Source of the DNA: Pseudomonas sp. RSB 5.4
GTDB taxonomy: Bacteria; Pseudomonadota; Gammaproteobacteria; Pseudomonadales; Pseudomonadaceae
Assembly (NCBI RefSeq): GCF_037126175.1
Contig: NZ_CP146986.1
Coordinates: forward strand, 3,252,501 to 3,316,500
Direction of reading: 5' to 3'
Length of the DNA stretch: 64,000 bases
The notes below the pieces were generated by a model. It worked only from the letters and a program-made list of their open reading frames with translations, ran no database searches and was not told the origin of the DNA. This document shows positions 1 to 9,681 of this stretch, piece by piece; the first letter of the stretch is position 1, and each line of letters starts with the position of its first letter. The position numbers were made by a program, and so were the translations under genes.

Positions 1-132
1 ACCTGCAGCGACGATCACACCGTGGTTGGCTTTTTCAGCAGCCGAACCTGGCAGGACGATACCGCCAGCGGTTTTCTTTTCTTCTTCGCTGCGACGGATG
101 ACGACGCGGTCATGCAGAGGACGAAGCTTCAT
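1..132 (-). CDS. groES: Co-chaperonin GroES, N-terminal part (gene runs off the window)
   Basis: The reverse strand from the ATG at 132 reads [20 protein letters not shown] followed by [15 protein letters not shown], the conserved GroES N-terminus. GroES forms the seven-subunit lid of the GroEL folding chamber in the cytoplasm. Only about 44 of roughly 97 residues are present; the 3' part and presumably groEL lie left of the window. An AGGAGA ribosome binding site sits a few bases before the ATG, and a sigma-32-like promoter lies about 140 bases upstream. Identity is certain from the sequence. Confidence 0.96.
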   Translation of the reverse strand, partial: MKLRPLHDRVVIRRSEEEKKTAGGIVLPGSAAEKANHGVIVAAG

Positions 133-275
133 TGTCGATCTCTCCTAATTGTGGTTTTCATCGGCCGGTGTAGTCCCGGCGGGTTTAACAAATCCGGCCT
201 GCGCCGGTTGCGATTCGTCGAGCGAACCGCGGAAGTCTGTCCGACTCAAATGCCGGAAACCTTTCGGTGACCGAT

Positions 276-305
276 ACATAAGGGCGCATAAGCTTATTAC
301 AAGGG
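276..305 (-). promoter_or_regulatory. Candidate sigma-32 (heat-shock) promoter of groES
   Basis: On the reverse strand CCCTTGTAA (305-297) and CCCTTATGT (284-276) are separated by 12 bases. They resemble the RpoH -35 CTTGAA and -10 CCCATNT elements, and lie where a groESL heat-shock promoter is expected. The -35 has one mismatch and the -10 is imperfect, so this is a reading by eye. Confidence 0.5.
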
Positions 306-351
306 CGGGGGGCAAAAAATTTTCATCGATTTGCCCCTTGAATGCCGCGCA

Positions 352-378
352 CAAAGAAACGGCACCCGAAGGTGCCGT
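352..378 (-). terminator. Rho-independent terminator after fxsA
   Basis: On the reverse strand ACGGCACC-TTCG-GGTGCCGT forms a perfect stem with a stable tetraloop, followed by TTCTTTG. It lies about 10 bases past the fxsA stop codon and separates fxsA from groES. Confidence 0.75.
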
Positions 379-388
379 GTCGATGCAG

Positions 389-868
389 TTACTTGCTGTC
401 GCGATGTTCGAACTCGCCTTCGATCACATCACCTTCGCGGCCCAGAGGCTGGCGTGGTGCAGGACCGCCACGCGGTTGCAGATCGTCGGCGAAGGCACGC
501 TGACGAATTGCCTGTTCTTCGGCGCGCTGGCGCATCTTGTTCGCCAGCAGGCGACGGGTGAACGGCAGCAGCATCACCAGACCGACCACGTCACTGACGA
601 AGCCCGGCAGGATCAACAGGCCACCGGCCAGTGCCAGCATCAGGCCTTCAAGCATGGTCTGTGCGGGCAACTCACCGCGATTCAGGCTTTCACGGGCACG
701 CAGCGCCGTGGCCAGACCGGCGACGCGCAGTACGAACACACCGAACATCGAGCCGAGAATGATCAGCAGCAGGGCCGGGAAAAACCCGATAGCCCCTGCC
801 ACTTTGACGAATACGAACAGCTCCAGCACCGGAAACAGCAGAAAGAGCAACAAAAAAGGGCGCATCAA
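389..868 (-). CDS. fxsA: FxsA family inner-membrane protein
   Basis: A 159-residue protein with three hydrophobic stretches in the first 110 residues (starting MMRPFLLLFLLFPVLELFVF, then a segment around FFPALLLIILGSMFGVFVLR, then ALAGGLLILPGFVSDVVGL). A charged cytoplasmic tail rich in Arg, Glu and Gln follows. This layout and the GLLILPGFVSD motif match FxsA, the small membrane protein of E. coli whose overproduction relieves F-plasmid exclusion of phage T7. The position beside groES is the usual one. Its native role is not established. The first or second Met could be the start. Confidence 0.9.
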   Translation of the reverse strand: MMRPFLLLFLLFPVLELFVFVKVAGAIGFFPALLLIILGSMFGVFVLRVAGLATALRARESLNRGELPAQTMLEGLMLALAGGLLILPGFVSDVVGLVMLLPFTRRLLANKMRQRAEEQAIRQRAFADDLQPRGGPAPRQPLGREGDVIEGEFEHRDSK

Positions 869-930
869 AGATTCCTCAACGCAAGAAATGCCTTGCAGTA
901 AGCCTTAGATGACGTCGCCCTTTCGTGAAT

Positions 931-1662
931 TCAAGCGTCGGCCATCGCATTTTTTGGCCAGACCTCGGCGTGAGCCAGAGAAACCAAGGCTTCGCGCACT
1001 TGTATCGGCGTATGACAAGGCGCTTGAAACGGCAGCCAGTACAGCGCCTGACCGATGCGCAGGTGCATGCCTTCGCTGTCGATCCCGGCCAGTTGTGCCG
1101 GTTCGGTTTTCGGCAGCCCGCTGAGTTCCACGTAATGCGCGATGGCTTTGGCGTGATCGCTGTTCATGTGCTCGACCATGCTGATTTCCGCCTTGCCGGC
1201 GAACGGGTTGGCCAGGGTCAGTTGATCAACCCAGTGAATCGCGCCGAAACCGCCGATGTAGCGGTGACGCACCGGGTTGAGCACCCAGAAATCAAAGTCG
1301 TGGGCCTTGTGGTAGTTCTGCGAGTCGGGGAAATAACGGTAGTAACGCTCGGCGGCGGCATCGATGGCAGCCGGGTCTTCGAGCTTCTGCGCCTCGGCCA
1401 GATAGGTCAGGCGACCAACGGCTTGCACGTCGTCGGCATCGCGCTCACCCACCAGCAGCGAACATTTCGGGTCCTTCTGCAGGTTGTGGGTGTGCTGGGC
1501 AATGCGGCTGATCAGGATCAGCGGGCGGCCTTGCTCATCCAGGCAATACGGCACCACCGAGCCGAACGGAAAACCGGGCATCGATTTGGAGTGGGTCGAC
1601 AATACGCCACGGTATTCCTTGAGAAGCAATTCTCGGGCATTCTTGGCCGCTTCAACGCTCAA
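931..1662 (-). CDS. HugZ-type haem utilisation protein (split-barrel flavin-reductase fold)
   Basis: A 243-residue protein with an N-terminal pyridoxamine-phosphate-oxidase-like split barrel ([40 protein letters not shown]) and a C-terminal DUF2470-type domain ([20 protein letters not shown]). This architecture is that of HugZ/HutZ proteins, which bind and may degrade haem. I start it at TTG 1662: AAGGAG lies seven bases upstream and the reading [12 protein letters not shown] matches relatives. A longer in-frame reading to an ATG at 1740 has no comparable binding site. Haem binding is a family inference. Confidence 0.85.
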   Translation of the reverse strand: MSVEAAKNARELLLKEYRGVLSTHSKSMPGFPFGSVVPYCLDEQGRPLILISRIAQHTHNLQKDPKCSLLVGERDADDVQAVGRLTYLAEAQKLEDPAAIDAAAERYYRYFPDSQNYHKAHDFDFWVLNPVRHRYIGGFGAIHWVDQLTLANPFAGKAEISMVEHMNSDHAKAIAHYVELSGLPKTEPAQLAGIDSEGMHLRIGQALYWLPFQAPCHTPIQVREALVSLAHAEVWPKNAMADA

Positions 1663-1826
1663 TTTATGACTCCTTATATAGAATCCGTCGAAAAAACGGA
1701 CAGGCGCCTGGGGATAAGTCCCGGTCACGCCATCGGGCAATGCTCATGTGCAATCTGGCCATAACCGGTACGGATCGAGCGTCGCCAATAACAAAAACCA
1801 CTCAGACCGGCTATTGGGGCATGCGA

Positions 1827-2585
1827 ATGCAACTCAACGACAAAGTAATCATTATCACCGGCGGTTGCCAGGGTTTGGGCCGTTCCATGGCCGAGTATTT
1901 CGCCGGCAAAGGCGCGAAGCTGGCACTGGTAGACCTCAATCAGGAAAAACTCGACGACGCGGTGGCAGCCTGCAAGGCCAAGGGCGTCGAGGCGCGCAGC
2001 TATCTGTGCAACGTGGCCAATGAAGAACAGGTTGAGCACATGGTCGCCCAGGTCGCGGAAGATTTCGGCGCGATCCATGGCCTGATCAACAACGCCGGGA
2101 TCCTGCGTGACGGCCTGCTGCTAAAGGTCAAGGACGGCGAAATGACCAAGATGAGCCTGGCCCAGTGGCAGGCGGTGATCGACGTCAACCTGACCGGCGT
2201 GTTCCTCTGCACCCGTGAAGTGGCGGCGAAAATGGTCGAGCTGAAGAACAGCGGCGCGATCATCAACATCTCGTCGATCTCACGCGCTGGTAACGTCGGC
2301 CAGACCAACTACTCTGCCGCCAAGGCTGGCGTGGCCGCCGCCACCGTGACCTGGGCCAAGGAACTGGCGCGTTACGGCATTCGCGTCGCGGGCATTGCGC
2401 CGGGCTTCATCGAAACCGAGATGACCCTGGGCATGAAGCCGGAAGCGCTGGAGAAAATGACCTCGGGGATTCCGCTCAAGCGCATGGGCAAGCCGGAAGA
2501 GATCGCCCATTCGGCGGCGTACATCTTCGAGAACGACTACTACACCGGGCGGATTCTGGAGATGGATGGCGGGTTGCGGATCTGA
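1827..2585 (+). CDS. SDR family NAD(P)-dependent oxidoreductase (FabG-like)
   Basis: A 252-residue classical short-chain dehydrogenase. It has the cofactor motif TGGCQGLG near the N-terminus, NNAG (in GLINNAGIL), a catalytic Ser in INISSIS, the YSAAK Tyr/Lys pair and PGFIETEM after it. The length is usual for a single-domain 3-oxoacyl-ACP-reductase-like enzyme. The start at 1827 is preferred over the ATG at 1821 because GGGG sits seven bases before it. The gene stands alone between hugZ (divergent) and a REP pair. The substrate cannot be told from sequence. Confidence 0.88.
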   Translation: MQLNDKVIIITGGCQGLGRSMAEYFAGKGAKLALVDLNQEKLDDAVAACKAKGVEARSYLCNVANEEQVEHMVAQVAEDFGAIHGLINNAGILRDGLLLKVKDGEMTKMSLAQWQAVIDVNLTGVFLCTREVAAKMVELKNSGAIINISSISRAGNVGQTNYSAAKAGVAAATVTWAKELARYGIRVAGIAPGFIETEMTLGMKPEALEKMTSGIPLKRMGKPEEIAHSAAYIFENDYYTGRILEMDGGLRI

Positions 2586-2604
2586 CTGGCAATACAAAAA
2601 CCAG

Positions 2605-2708
2605 TGTGGGAGCGGGCTTGCTCGCGAAGGCGGTGGGTCAGACAACATTTTCGTCGACTGATACACCGCCTTCGTCGGAACGCCGCCCGGAGCAAGCCCG
2701 CTCCCACA
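2605..2708. repeat. REP pair, family A (GTGGGAGCGGGCTTGCTCGC)
   Basis: Two inverted copies of the Pseudomonas REP sequence bracket about 55 bases, between the convergent ends of the SDR gene and mrp. Each copy can fold into its own hairpin. The family occurs at least six times in the window. Confidence 0.9.
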
Positions 2709-2728
2709 GTTGATTGTGTTTCAGGCTA

Positions 2729-3823
2729 TCAATCGTCGCTGATGCTGATATTAGGCATCGCCGGTGTCGCCGCTTCCTGCAGCACAATGCGCGCGCCGAC
2801 GTGGCGGGCCAGTTCCTGGTAGACCATGGCAATCTGGCTGTCCGGCTCGGCGATCACCGTTGGCTTGCCGCCATCGGCCTGTTCGCGGATCAGCATCGAC
2901 AGCGGCAGCGAGGCCAGCAGCTCGACGCCATATTGGGTCGCCAGCTTCTCGCCACCGCCCTCACCGAACAGGTGCTCGGCATGTCCGCAGTTCGAGCAGA
3001 TGTGCACCGCCATGTTTTCCACCACGCCCAGCACCGGAATGTTGACCTTGCGGAACATTTCCACGCCTTTGCGCGCGTCGAGCAACGCCAGATCCTGCGG
3101 GGTGGTGACGATCACGGCGCCGGCCACCGGGACTTTCTGCGCCAGGGTCAGCTGGATGTCACCGGTGCCTGGTGGCATGTCGATGACCAGATAATCCAGG
3201 TCGCCCCACGCGGTTTGCGTGACCAGTTGCAGCAGTGCGCCGGAGACCATCGGCCCGCGCCAGACCATCGGCGTGTTGTCGTCGGTCAGGAACGCCATCG
3301 ACATGACTTCGACCCCGTGGGCCTTGAGCGGCACAAACCACTTCTGATCCTTGACTTCGGGGCGGGTGCGCTCGGGGATGCCGAACATGATCCCTTGGCT
3401 CGGGCCATAGATGTCAGCGTCGAGAATCCCCACTTTGGCGCCTTCGCGGGCCAGCGCCAGCGCGAGGTTGGCCGCGGTGGTCGACTTGCCCACACCCCCC
3501 TTGCCCGAAGCCACGGCGACCACGTTCTTGACGTTGGCCAGGCCCGGGATCTGTGCCTGAGCCTTGTGCGCGGCGATCACGCTGTTGACCTCGACCTTGG
3601 CGATCGTCACGCCATCGAGGTTTTCGATGGCCAACTGCAACAACTGCGCCCAGCCGCTCTTGAACAGACCGGCGGCGTAGCCGATTTCCAGCTGAACCTT
3701 GACGCGGTCGCCATCGATCTCGATGTGCTTCACGCAACCGGCGCTGACCGGGTCCTGATTCAGGTAAGGGTCGGTGTATTGGCTGAGGACGGCTTCCACC
3801 GCTGCGCGAGTGACGGCACTCAT
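2729..3823 (-). CDS. apbC: Iron-sulfur cluster carrier protein Mrp/ApbC
   Basis: A 364-residue Mrp/NBP35-type P-loop ATPase. An N-terminal DUF59/MIP18-like domain (residues 1-90) precedes the deviant Walker A ASGKGGVGKSTTAANLA, and a C-terminal CSNCGH (CxxC) supplies the cluster-binding cysteines. It assembles and hands over [4Fe-4S] clusters to apoproteins as a dimer in the cytosol. The start at 3823 is chosen because GGAG lies six bases upstream; the ATG 18 bases earlier lacks one. It is divergent from metG, a common arrangement in proteobacteria. Confidence 0.95.
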   Translation of the reverse strand: MSAVTRAAVEAVLSQYTDPYLNQDPVSAGCVKHIEIDGDRVKVQLEIGYAAGLFKSGWAQLLQLAIENLDGVTIAKVEVNSVIAAHKAQAQIPGLANVKNVVAVASGKGGVGKSTTAANLALALAREGAKVGILDADIYGPSQGIMFGIPERTRPEVKDQKWFVPLKAHGVEVMSMAFLTDDNTPMVWRGPMVSGALLQLVTQTAWGDLDYLVIDMPPGTGDIQLTLAQKVPVAGAVIVTTPQDLALLDARKGVEMFRKVNIPVLGVVENMAVHICSNCGHAEHLFGEGGGEKLATQYGVELLASLPLSMLIREQADGGKPTVIAEPDSQIAMVYQELARHVGARIVLQEAATPAMPNISISDD

Positions 3824-3916
3824 GGGCAACTCCGATAACAAGACTGGGAAAAGATGGCGGGTATCGTACGCTGGACGCAGATTTGTGGCGAACTGATTAC
3901 TTGAACCCGTTAACCC

Positions 3917-4050
3917 CTGTGGCGAGGGGATTTATCCCCGATCGGCTGCGCAGCAGTCGCAAAAACATCACCCGCGGTGTGTCTGATAGGCCCTGACATC
4001 TGGTTTGGGGGCGGCTTCGCCACCCATCGGGGATGAATCCCCTCGCCACA
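3917..4050. repeat. REP pair, family B (TGTGGCGAGGG type)
   Basis: TGTGGCGAGGGGATTTATCC at the left end is mirrored by GGGGATGAATCCCCTCGCCA at the right end, with about 90 bases between. The pair fills much of the mrp-metG divergent intergenic region, unusual for a region that must also hold two promoters. Confidence 0.85.
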
Positions 4051-4144
4051 AATGCTCTCAAAGTACCCAGCGGCACAGGGTGAAAAATATGCGCCAGCGC
4101 TTTATAGTGGCCGACCTCCGTTTCATCAAGTAGCGAAGCCCCAC

Positions 4145-6196
4145 ATGTCCGAACCACGCAAGATCCTCGTCACCAGCGCCCTGCCCTACGCCAACGGTTC
4201 GATTCACCTTGGCCACATGCTGGAATACATCCAGACCGATATGTGGGTGCGCTTCCAGAAGCATCGCGGCAATCAATGCATCTATGTCTGCGCCGACGAC
4301 GCCCACGGTTCGGCGATCATGCTGCGTGCGGAAAAGGAAGGCATCACCCCGGAACAACTGATCGCCAACGTGCAGGCTGAACACAGCGCCGACTTTGCCG
4401 AGTTCCTGGTCGACTTCGACAACTTCCACTCCACTCACGCCGAAGAAAACCGTGAGCTGTCGAGCCAGATCTACCTGAAGCTGCGTGACGCCGGGCACAT
4501 CGCCCAGCGCTCGATCACCCAGTATTTCGACCCGGAAAAGAAAATGTTCCTGGCCGACCGCTTCATCAAGGGCACCTGCCCGAAATGCGGCACTGAAGAC
4601 CAGTACGGCGACAACTGCGAAAAATGCGGTGCCACCTACGCCCCGACCGATCTGAAGGATCCGAAGTCGGCGATCTCCGGTGCCACGCCGGTGCTCAAGG
4701 ATTCCCAGCACTTCTTCTTCAAGCTCCCGGACTTCCAGCAGATGCTGCAGACCTGGACTCGCAGCGGCACCCTGCAGGACGCCGTGGCCAACAAGATCGC
4801 CGAGTGGCTGGACGCCGGCCTGCAGCAGTGGGACATCTCCCGCGATGCGCCGTACTTCGGTTTCGAGATCCCGGACGAGCCGGGCAAGTATTTCTACGTG
4901 TGGCTGGATGCGCCGATCGGCTACATGGCCAGTTTCAAGAACCTCTGCAACCGCACGCCGGAGCTGGACTTCGACGCGTTCTGGGGCAAGGACTCCACCG
5001 CCGAGCTGTACCACTTCATCGGCAAGGACATCGTCAACTTCCACGCGCTGTTCTGGCCCGCCATGCTCGAAGGCGCCGGTTTCCGCAAGCCGACCGGGAT
5101 CAACGTGCACGGCTACCTGACCGTCAACGGCCAGAAGATGTCCAAGTCCCGCGGCACTTTCATCAAGGCCCGTACCTACCTGGATCACCTGTCGCCGGAA
5201 TACCTGCGCTACTACTACGCGGCCAAACTGGGCCGTGGCGTCGATGACCTCGACCTGAACCTCGAAGACTTCGTGCAGAAGGTCAACTCCGACCTGGTCG
5301 GCAAAGTGGTCAACATCGCCAGCCGCTGCGCCGGTTTCATCCAGAAGGGCAACGGCGGCCTGCTGGTCGACAACAACGCTGCGCCAGAACTGACCGAAGC
5401 GTTCCTCGCCGCGGCGCCAAGCATTGCCGACGCCTATGAAGCCCGCGATTTCGCCCGCGCCATGCGTGAAACCATGGCCCTGGCCGACCGCGCCAACGCC
5501 TGGATCGCCGACAAGGCGCCTTGGTCGTTGAACAAGCAGGAAGGCAAGCAGGATGAAGTCCAGGCGATCTGCGCCACCGGCATCAACCTGTTCCGCCAAC
5601 TGGTGATCTTCCTCAAGCCAGTGCTGCCGTTGCTGGCCGCCGACGCCGAGGCCTTCCTCAACGTCGCCCCGCTGACCTGGAACGACCACACCACGCTGCT
5701 GGCCAACCACCAGTTGAACGAATTCAAACCGTTGATGACCCGCATCGACCCGGTAAAAGTGCAAGCCATGACCGACGCCTCGAAAGAAGACCTGACCGCC
5801 AGCCAGACCGATACCGGTGCCGCCACGCCTGCGGGCAATGGCGAACTGGCCAAGGATCCGCTGTCGCCGGAAATCGACTTCGACACCTTCGCCGCCGTCG
5901 ACTTGCGCGTCGCGCTGATCGTCAAGGCCGAACACGTGGAGGGTGCGGACAAGCTGCTGCGCCTGACTCTGGACATCGGTGACGAGCAGCGCAACGTGTT
6001 CTCCGGGATCAAGAGCGCTTACCCGGATCCGTCGAAACTCGACGGTCGCCTGACCATGATGATCGCCAACCTCAAGCCACGGAAAATGAAGTTCGGCATC
6101 TCCGAAGGCATGGTGATGGCAGCCGGCCCTGGCGGTGAAGAAATCTACCTGCTGAGCCCGGACAGCGGCGCCAAGCCGGGTCAACGCATCAAGTAA
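4145..6196 (+). CDS. metG: Methionine-tRNA ligase
   Basis: A 683-residue class I aminoacyl-tRNA synthetase charging tRNA-Met. It shows the HIGH variant HLGH near residue 25, a zinc knuckle [18 protein letters not shown] around residue 145, and KMSKS in [11 protein letters not shown]. The C-terminal EMAP-II/Trbp111-like tRNA-binding domain (from about residue 575, [16 protein letters not shown]) mediates dimerisation. Length is normal for the dimeric bacterial enzyme. Start at 4145 ([18 protein letters not shown]) is the conserved one; a longer in-frame extension has no support. Confidence 0.98.
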   Translation: MSEPRKILVTSALPYANGSIHLGHMLEYIQTDMWVRFQKHRGNQCIYVCADDAHGSAIMLRAEKEGITPEQLIANVQAEHSADFAEFLVDFDNFHSTHAEENRELSSQIYLKLRDAGHIAQRSITQYFDPEKKMFLADRFIKGTCPKCGTEDQYGDNCEKCGATYAPTDLKDPKSAISGATPVLKDSQHFFFKLPDFQQMLQTWTRSGTLQDAVANKIAEWLDAGLQQWDISRDAPYFGFEIPDEPGKYFYVWLDAPIGYMASFKNLCNRTPELDFDAFWGKDSTAELYHFIGKDIVNFHALFWPAMLEGAGFRKPTGINVHGYLTVNGQKMSKSRGTFIKARTYLDHLSPEYLRYYYAAKLGRGVDDLDLNLEDFVQKVNSDLVGKVVNIASRCAGFIQKGNGGLLVDNNAAPELTEAFLAAAPSIADAYEARDFARAMRETMALADRANAWIADKAPWSLNKQEGKQDEVQAICATGINLFRQLVIFLKPVLPLLAADAEAFLNVAPLTWNDHTTLLANHQLNEFKPLMTRIDPVKVQAMTDASKEDLTASQTDTGAATPAGNGELAKDPLSPEIDFDTFAAVDLRVALIVKAEHVEGADKLLRLTLDIGDEQRNVFSGIKSAYPDPSKLDGRLTMMIANLKPRKMKFGISEGMVMAAGPGGEEIYLLSPDSGAKPGQRIK

Positions 6197-6213
6197 GACC
6201 CAGCGGTAAAACG

Positions 6214-6250
6214 ATCCCACAGGCATGTTCTGCAGGCCTGTGGGATTTTT
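6214..6250 (+). terminator. Rho-independent terminator after metG
   Basis: ATCCCACAGGC and GCCTGTGGGAT form an 11-bp stem followed by TTTTTC, about 20 bases after the metG stop. Confidence 0.85.
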
Positions 6251-6328
6251 CATATCTGGCCCACCCTTCGCGGGTGCCGGATAATGCCTAACCTTGAGTG
6301 ACATCCGCCCGTTTCTGCCGGCAGAACC

Positions 6329-6898
6329 ATGACCGAACTTGCGCTTACGCTGATCAGTGCCGCCCTGCTCAACAACTTCGTGTTGCACTGGCCGCTGGGC
6401 GTCGATCCGCTGCTGGCCGGCAGTCGGCGCCAAATGCATGCGCTGGGGTTGGCGACGGCGTGCCTGATGCTGAGCGTTGGCATCATCGGTTACCTGATCT
6501 GGCACTGGCTGCTGGTGCCGCTGCAACTGCAGGCACTGCAGCTGTTTGTGTTCTTGCCGCTCAGCGTGCTGCTGATCGCACCGCTGCTGAAGCTGCTGGA
6601 TCGCGGGCTGCCTGACTGGCCGTTCGATGGGCTATGGCCGCTGTTGCTGGGCAATGCCGGCGTGCTCGGGCTGGCATTGATCAATGCGCAAAATGATCGC
6701 GGCCTGCTGCAGGCAACGGCGCTGAGCATTGGCGCCGGGCTGGGTTTCTGGCTGGTGCTGAGCCTGTTCAGCGACTTGCGCGAACGCACCGCGGACAACG
6801 ACATTCCTCTGCCCTTTCGCGGCTTGCCGATCGACCTGATCGGCGCCGGACTGATTGCAGTGATTTTTCTCGGATTCAGTGGACTGATCAAAACATGA
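6329..6898 (+). CDS. rsxA: Rnf-like electron transport complex subunit A (RsxA), lacking both cluster cysteines
   Basis: A 189-residue membrane protein with six hydrophobic segments and the family landmarks NNFVL (15-19) and [10 protein letters not shown] near the C-terminus. RsxA/RnfA pairs with RsxE to form the membrane core; in studied Rnf and Nqr complexes each contributes two cysteines to a [2Fe-2S] cluster buried between them. Here the first cysteine (LGLCP in E. coli) is LGVDP with Asp26, and the second (TNCAVLG) is GNAGVLG with Ala110. First gene of a run in which every stop overlaps the next start. Family identity is firm, but standard electron transfer through the subunit is doubtful. 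Confidence 0.9.
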   Translation: MTELALTLISAALLNNFVLHWPLGVDPLLAGSRRQMHALGLATACLMLSVGIIGYLIWHWLLVPLQLQALQLFVFLPLSVLLIAPLLKLLDRGLPDWPFDGLWPLLLGNAGVLGLALINAQNDRGLLQATALSIGAGLGFWLVLSLFSDLRERTADNDIPLPFRGLPIDLIGAGLIAVIFLGFSGLIKT

Positions 6899-8109
6899 GT
6901 CTGATTCAACTCATCGATGCCCTCCTGCCGCAGACCCAGTGCGGCAAATGCGGCCACCCCGGGTGCAAACCCTATGCGCAAGGCATCGTCGATGGCGAAC
7001 CGATCAACAAGTGCCCGCCGGGGGGCGACGAAACCATTGCCGCCCTGGCTGAACTGTTGAAGGTGCCGGTGCTGGAACTGGACATCAGCCGTGGCACGGC
7101 ACCGCCGCAAGTGGCGTACATCCGCGAGGCCGAGTGCATCGGCTGCACCAAGTGCATCCAGGCCTGTCCGATCGACGCCATCGTCGGCGCGGCGAAACTG
7201 ATGCACACCGTGCTGATCGACGAATGCACCGGTTGCGACCTGTGCGTGGCGCCGTGCCCGGTGGATTGCATCGAGATGCATCCGCTGCCGCTCGGCACCT
7301 TGCCGGTGGTCGGTGGCCTGGCGTCCAGCCTTGAAGAACAGCGCGCGCGCACGGCCAAACGCGATCATGCACGCCAGCGTTTTGAACGCCGCAACGCCCG
7401 CCTGCAGCGCGAAGAACAGCAGAAACAGGCTGAGCGCGAAGCCCGGGCACGGCGCGCAGCGCAACCGGCGGTGGCCACCCTCGATCCGGTGCAAGCCGCT
7501 CTGGAACGGGTGCGCGCGCAGAAAGCCGCGACCGCCGACGCGGCGCTGAAAAAAGCCAAGATCGACGTCGCCATGAGCCGCGCGCAATTGCACAAATCGC
7601 TGAAAGCCTTCGGCCATCCACCGACCTTCGAACAGCAATCGCAACTGATCGTGTTGCAACAGCAGTTCGAAGCCGCCGAACAGGCGCTGGCGAAACTCGA
7701 AAGCAGCACCACCACTGCTCCAGCCGCTGCGGCCCCGGCTCCGGCGAAGGACGCGGATCTGAAGCGGGCGAAAATCCAGTTGGCCATGCGTCGCGCTGAA
7801 TTGAAAAAGGCGCAGACCGCCGAAGCGCCAGCGGAGCAGATCGCCACGCTGGAACAGGCACTGCATGACGCCGAGCAGGCCCTTCACGCTGCCGAAGCGG
7901 CAAGTGAACAGCCTGCGCCTGATCTGGTGCGCGTAGAAAAGCGCCCGATCGACAGCCAGCTTCGCCAGTTGAAAACCGAACTGGCCTACGCCCGCGCCGA
8001 CCTGAACAAACTCGAACGCCGCGCCGACACGCCGAGCGAAGCCCTCGACAAGGCCCGCGCCCGACTGCAGGCGGCCGAGCGTCAGGTGCAAGATCATGTC
8101 GCCCCGTGA
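6895..8109 (+). CDS. rsxB: Rnf-like subunit B (RsxB): ferredoxin domains with a long helical tail and no N-terminal anchor
   Basis: A 404-residue protein. Residues 1-45 hold the RnfB [4Fe-4S] domain ([16 protein letters not shown], with Cys16, 19, 24 and 40), then two ferredoxin motifs ([12 protein letters not shown] and [12 protein letters not shown], about 82-123). Residues 150-404 form an Ala/Glu/Lys/Arg-rich coiled-coil-like tail containing three related units near 216, 286 and 353 (for example [18 protein letters not shown] and [18 protein letters not shown]). E. coli RsxB is about 190 residues and starts with a membrane helix; here the start ([17 protein letters not shown]) has none. 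The tail recalls the Ala/Lys-rich C-terminus of enterobacterial RsxC, which is absent here. Overlaps rsxA by 4 bases. Confidence 0.9.
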   Translation: MSLIQLIDALLPQTQCGKCGHPGCKPYAQGIVDGEPINKCPPGGDETIAALAELLKVPVLELDISRGTAPPQVAYIREAECIGCTKCIQACPIDAIVGAAKLMHTVLIDECTGCDLCVAPCPVDCIEMHPLPLGTLPVVGGLASSLEEQRARTAKRDHARQRFERRNARLQREEQQKQAEREARARRAAQPAVATLDPVQAALERVRAQKAATADAALKKAKIDVAMSRAQLHKSLKAFGHPPTFEQQSQLIVLQQQFEAAEQALAKLESSTTTAPAAAAPAPAKDADLKRAKIQLAMRRAELKKAQTAEAPAEQIATLEQALHDAEQALHAAEAASEQPAPDLVRVEKRPIDSQLRQLKTELAYARADLNKLERRADTPSEALDKARARLQAAERQVQDHVAP

Positions 8110-9079
8110 GGCACCGGATGATCGCCTGCAACAGGCGATGAAGCGGGTGCTGCTGGCCACGCTGCCGGGGCTGCTGGCACTGTTCTGGTTCTACGGCTGG
8201 GGGGTTTTGATCAATCTGATCCTGGCGGCGAGCACCGCGCTGCTGATCGAGGCTGGCGTCGCCCGGCTGCGCCGACAGCCACTGCAACCAACGCTCAGCG
8301 ATGGCAGCGCACTGGTCAGCGCGACATTGCTGGCCGCCGCCCTGCCACCCTATTGCCCGTGGTGGCTGACCGTTACGGCGATAGCTTCGGGCCTGCTGTT
8401 CGGCAAGCATTTATACGGTGGCATCGGCAAGAATCCGTTCAACCCGGCCATGCTCGGGTTTGCCCTGGCAATGCTGCTGTTCCCGCAACCGATGACCCAC
8501 TGGCCGGCGCATGGCATGAATCTGCAGGCCGCTTTTGCGCAAGTCTTGAATCTGGGCCAGGCGCCGGACGCCTGGGTGCAGGCCACCGCGCTGGACAGTC
8601 TGCGCATCAACAAAAGCCTGACCCTGGATGAGTTGTTCGCGGCCAACCCGGCGTTCGGCCGCTTCGGTGGACGCGGTGCGGAGTGGATCAATCTGGCGTT
8701 TCTCGCTGGCGGGCTGTGGCTGTTGCAGCGCCGGGTGATTGCCTGGCAAGCGCCGGTCGGCATGCTGGCCAGCCTGTTTGTCGTCAGCCTGCTTTGCTGG
8801 AACGGCTCGGGTTCCGATTCCCACGGCTCACCGCTGTTTCATCTGCTGAGCGGCGCGACCATGCTCGGTGCGTTTTTCATCATTACCGAACCGGTGTCCG
8901 GCGCCAAAAGTCCGCTGGCCCGGCTGCTGTTCGGGGTGGGTGTCGGCTTGCTGACCTACCTGATCCGCACCTGGGGCGGCTACCCGGACGGTGTCGCGTT
9001 TGCCGTGTTGCTGATGAATCTCGGTGTACCGGCCCTGGAGCGTTTTGCCGCTGCCCGCCAGACGCAGGTGCAATCATGA
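8096..9079 (+). CDS. rsxD: Rnf-like subunit D (RsxD), flavoprotein membrane subunit
   Basis: A 327-residue, largely hydrophobic protein, a little shorter than the usual 350. It keeps [12 protein letters not shown] and [20 protein letters not shown]. The flavinylation site expected for ApbE-type FMN transfer (Dxx(S/T)GAT) is present in altered form as DAWVQAT, making Thr164 the likely FMN attachment residue. It overlaps rsxB by 14 bases, so nothing of an rsxC gene remains between them, although rsxC lies here in canonical rsxABCDGE operons. Role: membrane electron carriage with RsxG. Confidence 0.9.
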   Translation: MSPREAPDDRLQQAMKRVLLATLPGLLALFWFYGWGVLINLILAASTALLIEAGVARLRRQPLQPTLSDGSALVSATLLAAALPPYCPWWLTVTAIASGLLFGKHLYGGIGKNPFNPAMLGFALAMLLFPQPMTHWPAHGMNLQAAFAQVLNLGQAPDAWVQATALDSLRINKSLTLDELFAANPAFGRFGGRGAEWINLAFLAGGLWLLQRRVIAWQAPVGMLASLFVVSLLCWNGSGSDSHGSPLFHLLSGATMLGAFFIITEPVSGAKSPLARLLFGVGVGLLTYLIRTWGGYPDGVAFAVLLMNLGVPALERFAAARQTQVQS

Positions 9080-9681
9080 ACCGCGCGGCTACTGTCGTGA
9101 CCCTTGTGCTGCTGGCCGGCGCCGGTCTCGGTTTGACCTATGTCGTGCAGCGCGTCAGTGCGCCGCAGATTGCCAGCGAGCAACGCCTGCTCGACAGCCG
9201 CAAATTGCTGGATGTGCTCGCGGCCGATGCCTACGACAATCAGCCGCTGGAGCAGCCGCTGGCGCTGACTGATACAACGTTGAGCCACAGCACGCTGCTG
9301 GCAGGTTACCGCGCAAGCAAATCCGGTCAGCCAGTGGCAGTGTTGTTGCGCACCCAGACCGAGGGCTACGCCGGGGTTATCGAACTGCTGATCGCCATCG
9401 ATGCCAACGGCAGACTGCTGGGAGTAAAAACCCTGCGGCAAAACGAAACACCGGCGCTCGGCGGACTCATCGGCGACTGGCCGAACCAGTGGCTGGCGAC
9501 GTTTACCGGCAAGTCGCGCAACGCACCTGACGACGCTGGCTGGGCACTGAAAAAGGATCAGGGACAGTTCGATCAACTGGCGGGCGCCACCATCACATCC
9601 CGCGCCACTCTCAATGCCATCCATGACGCTCTGCGCTACTTTGACGAGCACCGGGCAATCTTGCTGGGGACCGGATCATGA
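9076..9681 (+). CDS. rsxG: Rnf-like subunit G (RsxG), periplasmic FMN-binding subunit
   Basis: A 201-residue protein with one N-terminal membrane helix (residues 5-25) and a periplasmic FMN-binding domain. LRQNETPALGGLIGDWPNQW and FDQLAGATITSRA are conserved; Thr172 in AGAT is the likely residue to which ApbE attaches FMN covalently. Unlike RsxA and RsxE, this subunit retains its cofactor site. It overlaps rsxD by 4 bases and rsxE by 4 bases. Confidence 0.9.
   Translation: MNRAATVVTLVLLAGAGLGLTYVVQRVSAPQIASEQRLLDSRKLLDVLAADAYDNQPLEQPLALTDTTLSHSTLLAGYRASKSGQPVAVLLRTQTEGYAGVIELLIAIDANGRLLGVKTLRQNETPALGGLIGDWPNQWLATFTGKSRNAPDDAGWALKKDQGQFDQLAGATITSRATLNAIHDALRYFDEHRAILLGTGS

Noticed and set aside
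145..354. A 69-codon frame overlapping the groES promoter
   Set aside because: It would cover the likely promoter and leader of groES and shows no protein character.
2605..2708. Regularly recurring palindromes that could be taken for CRISPR repeats
   Set aside because: Copies are scattered singly or in pairs in many intergenic gaps, not in a spaced array, and no cas gene is present.
4058..6526. An 822-codon open frame on the reverse strand
   Set aside because: It lies entirely opposite metG, whose motifs are all present; the reverse reading is low-complexity and a product of high-GC codon use.
6490..8160. A 556-codon reverse-strand frame opposite rsxA/rsxB
   Set aside because: Shadow of rsxB; no protein-family features, and the forward operon is complete with overlaps.
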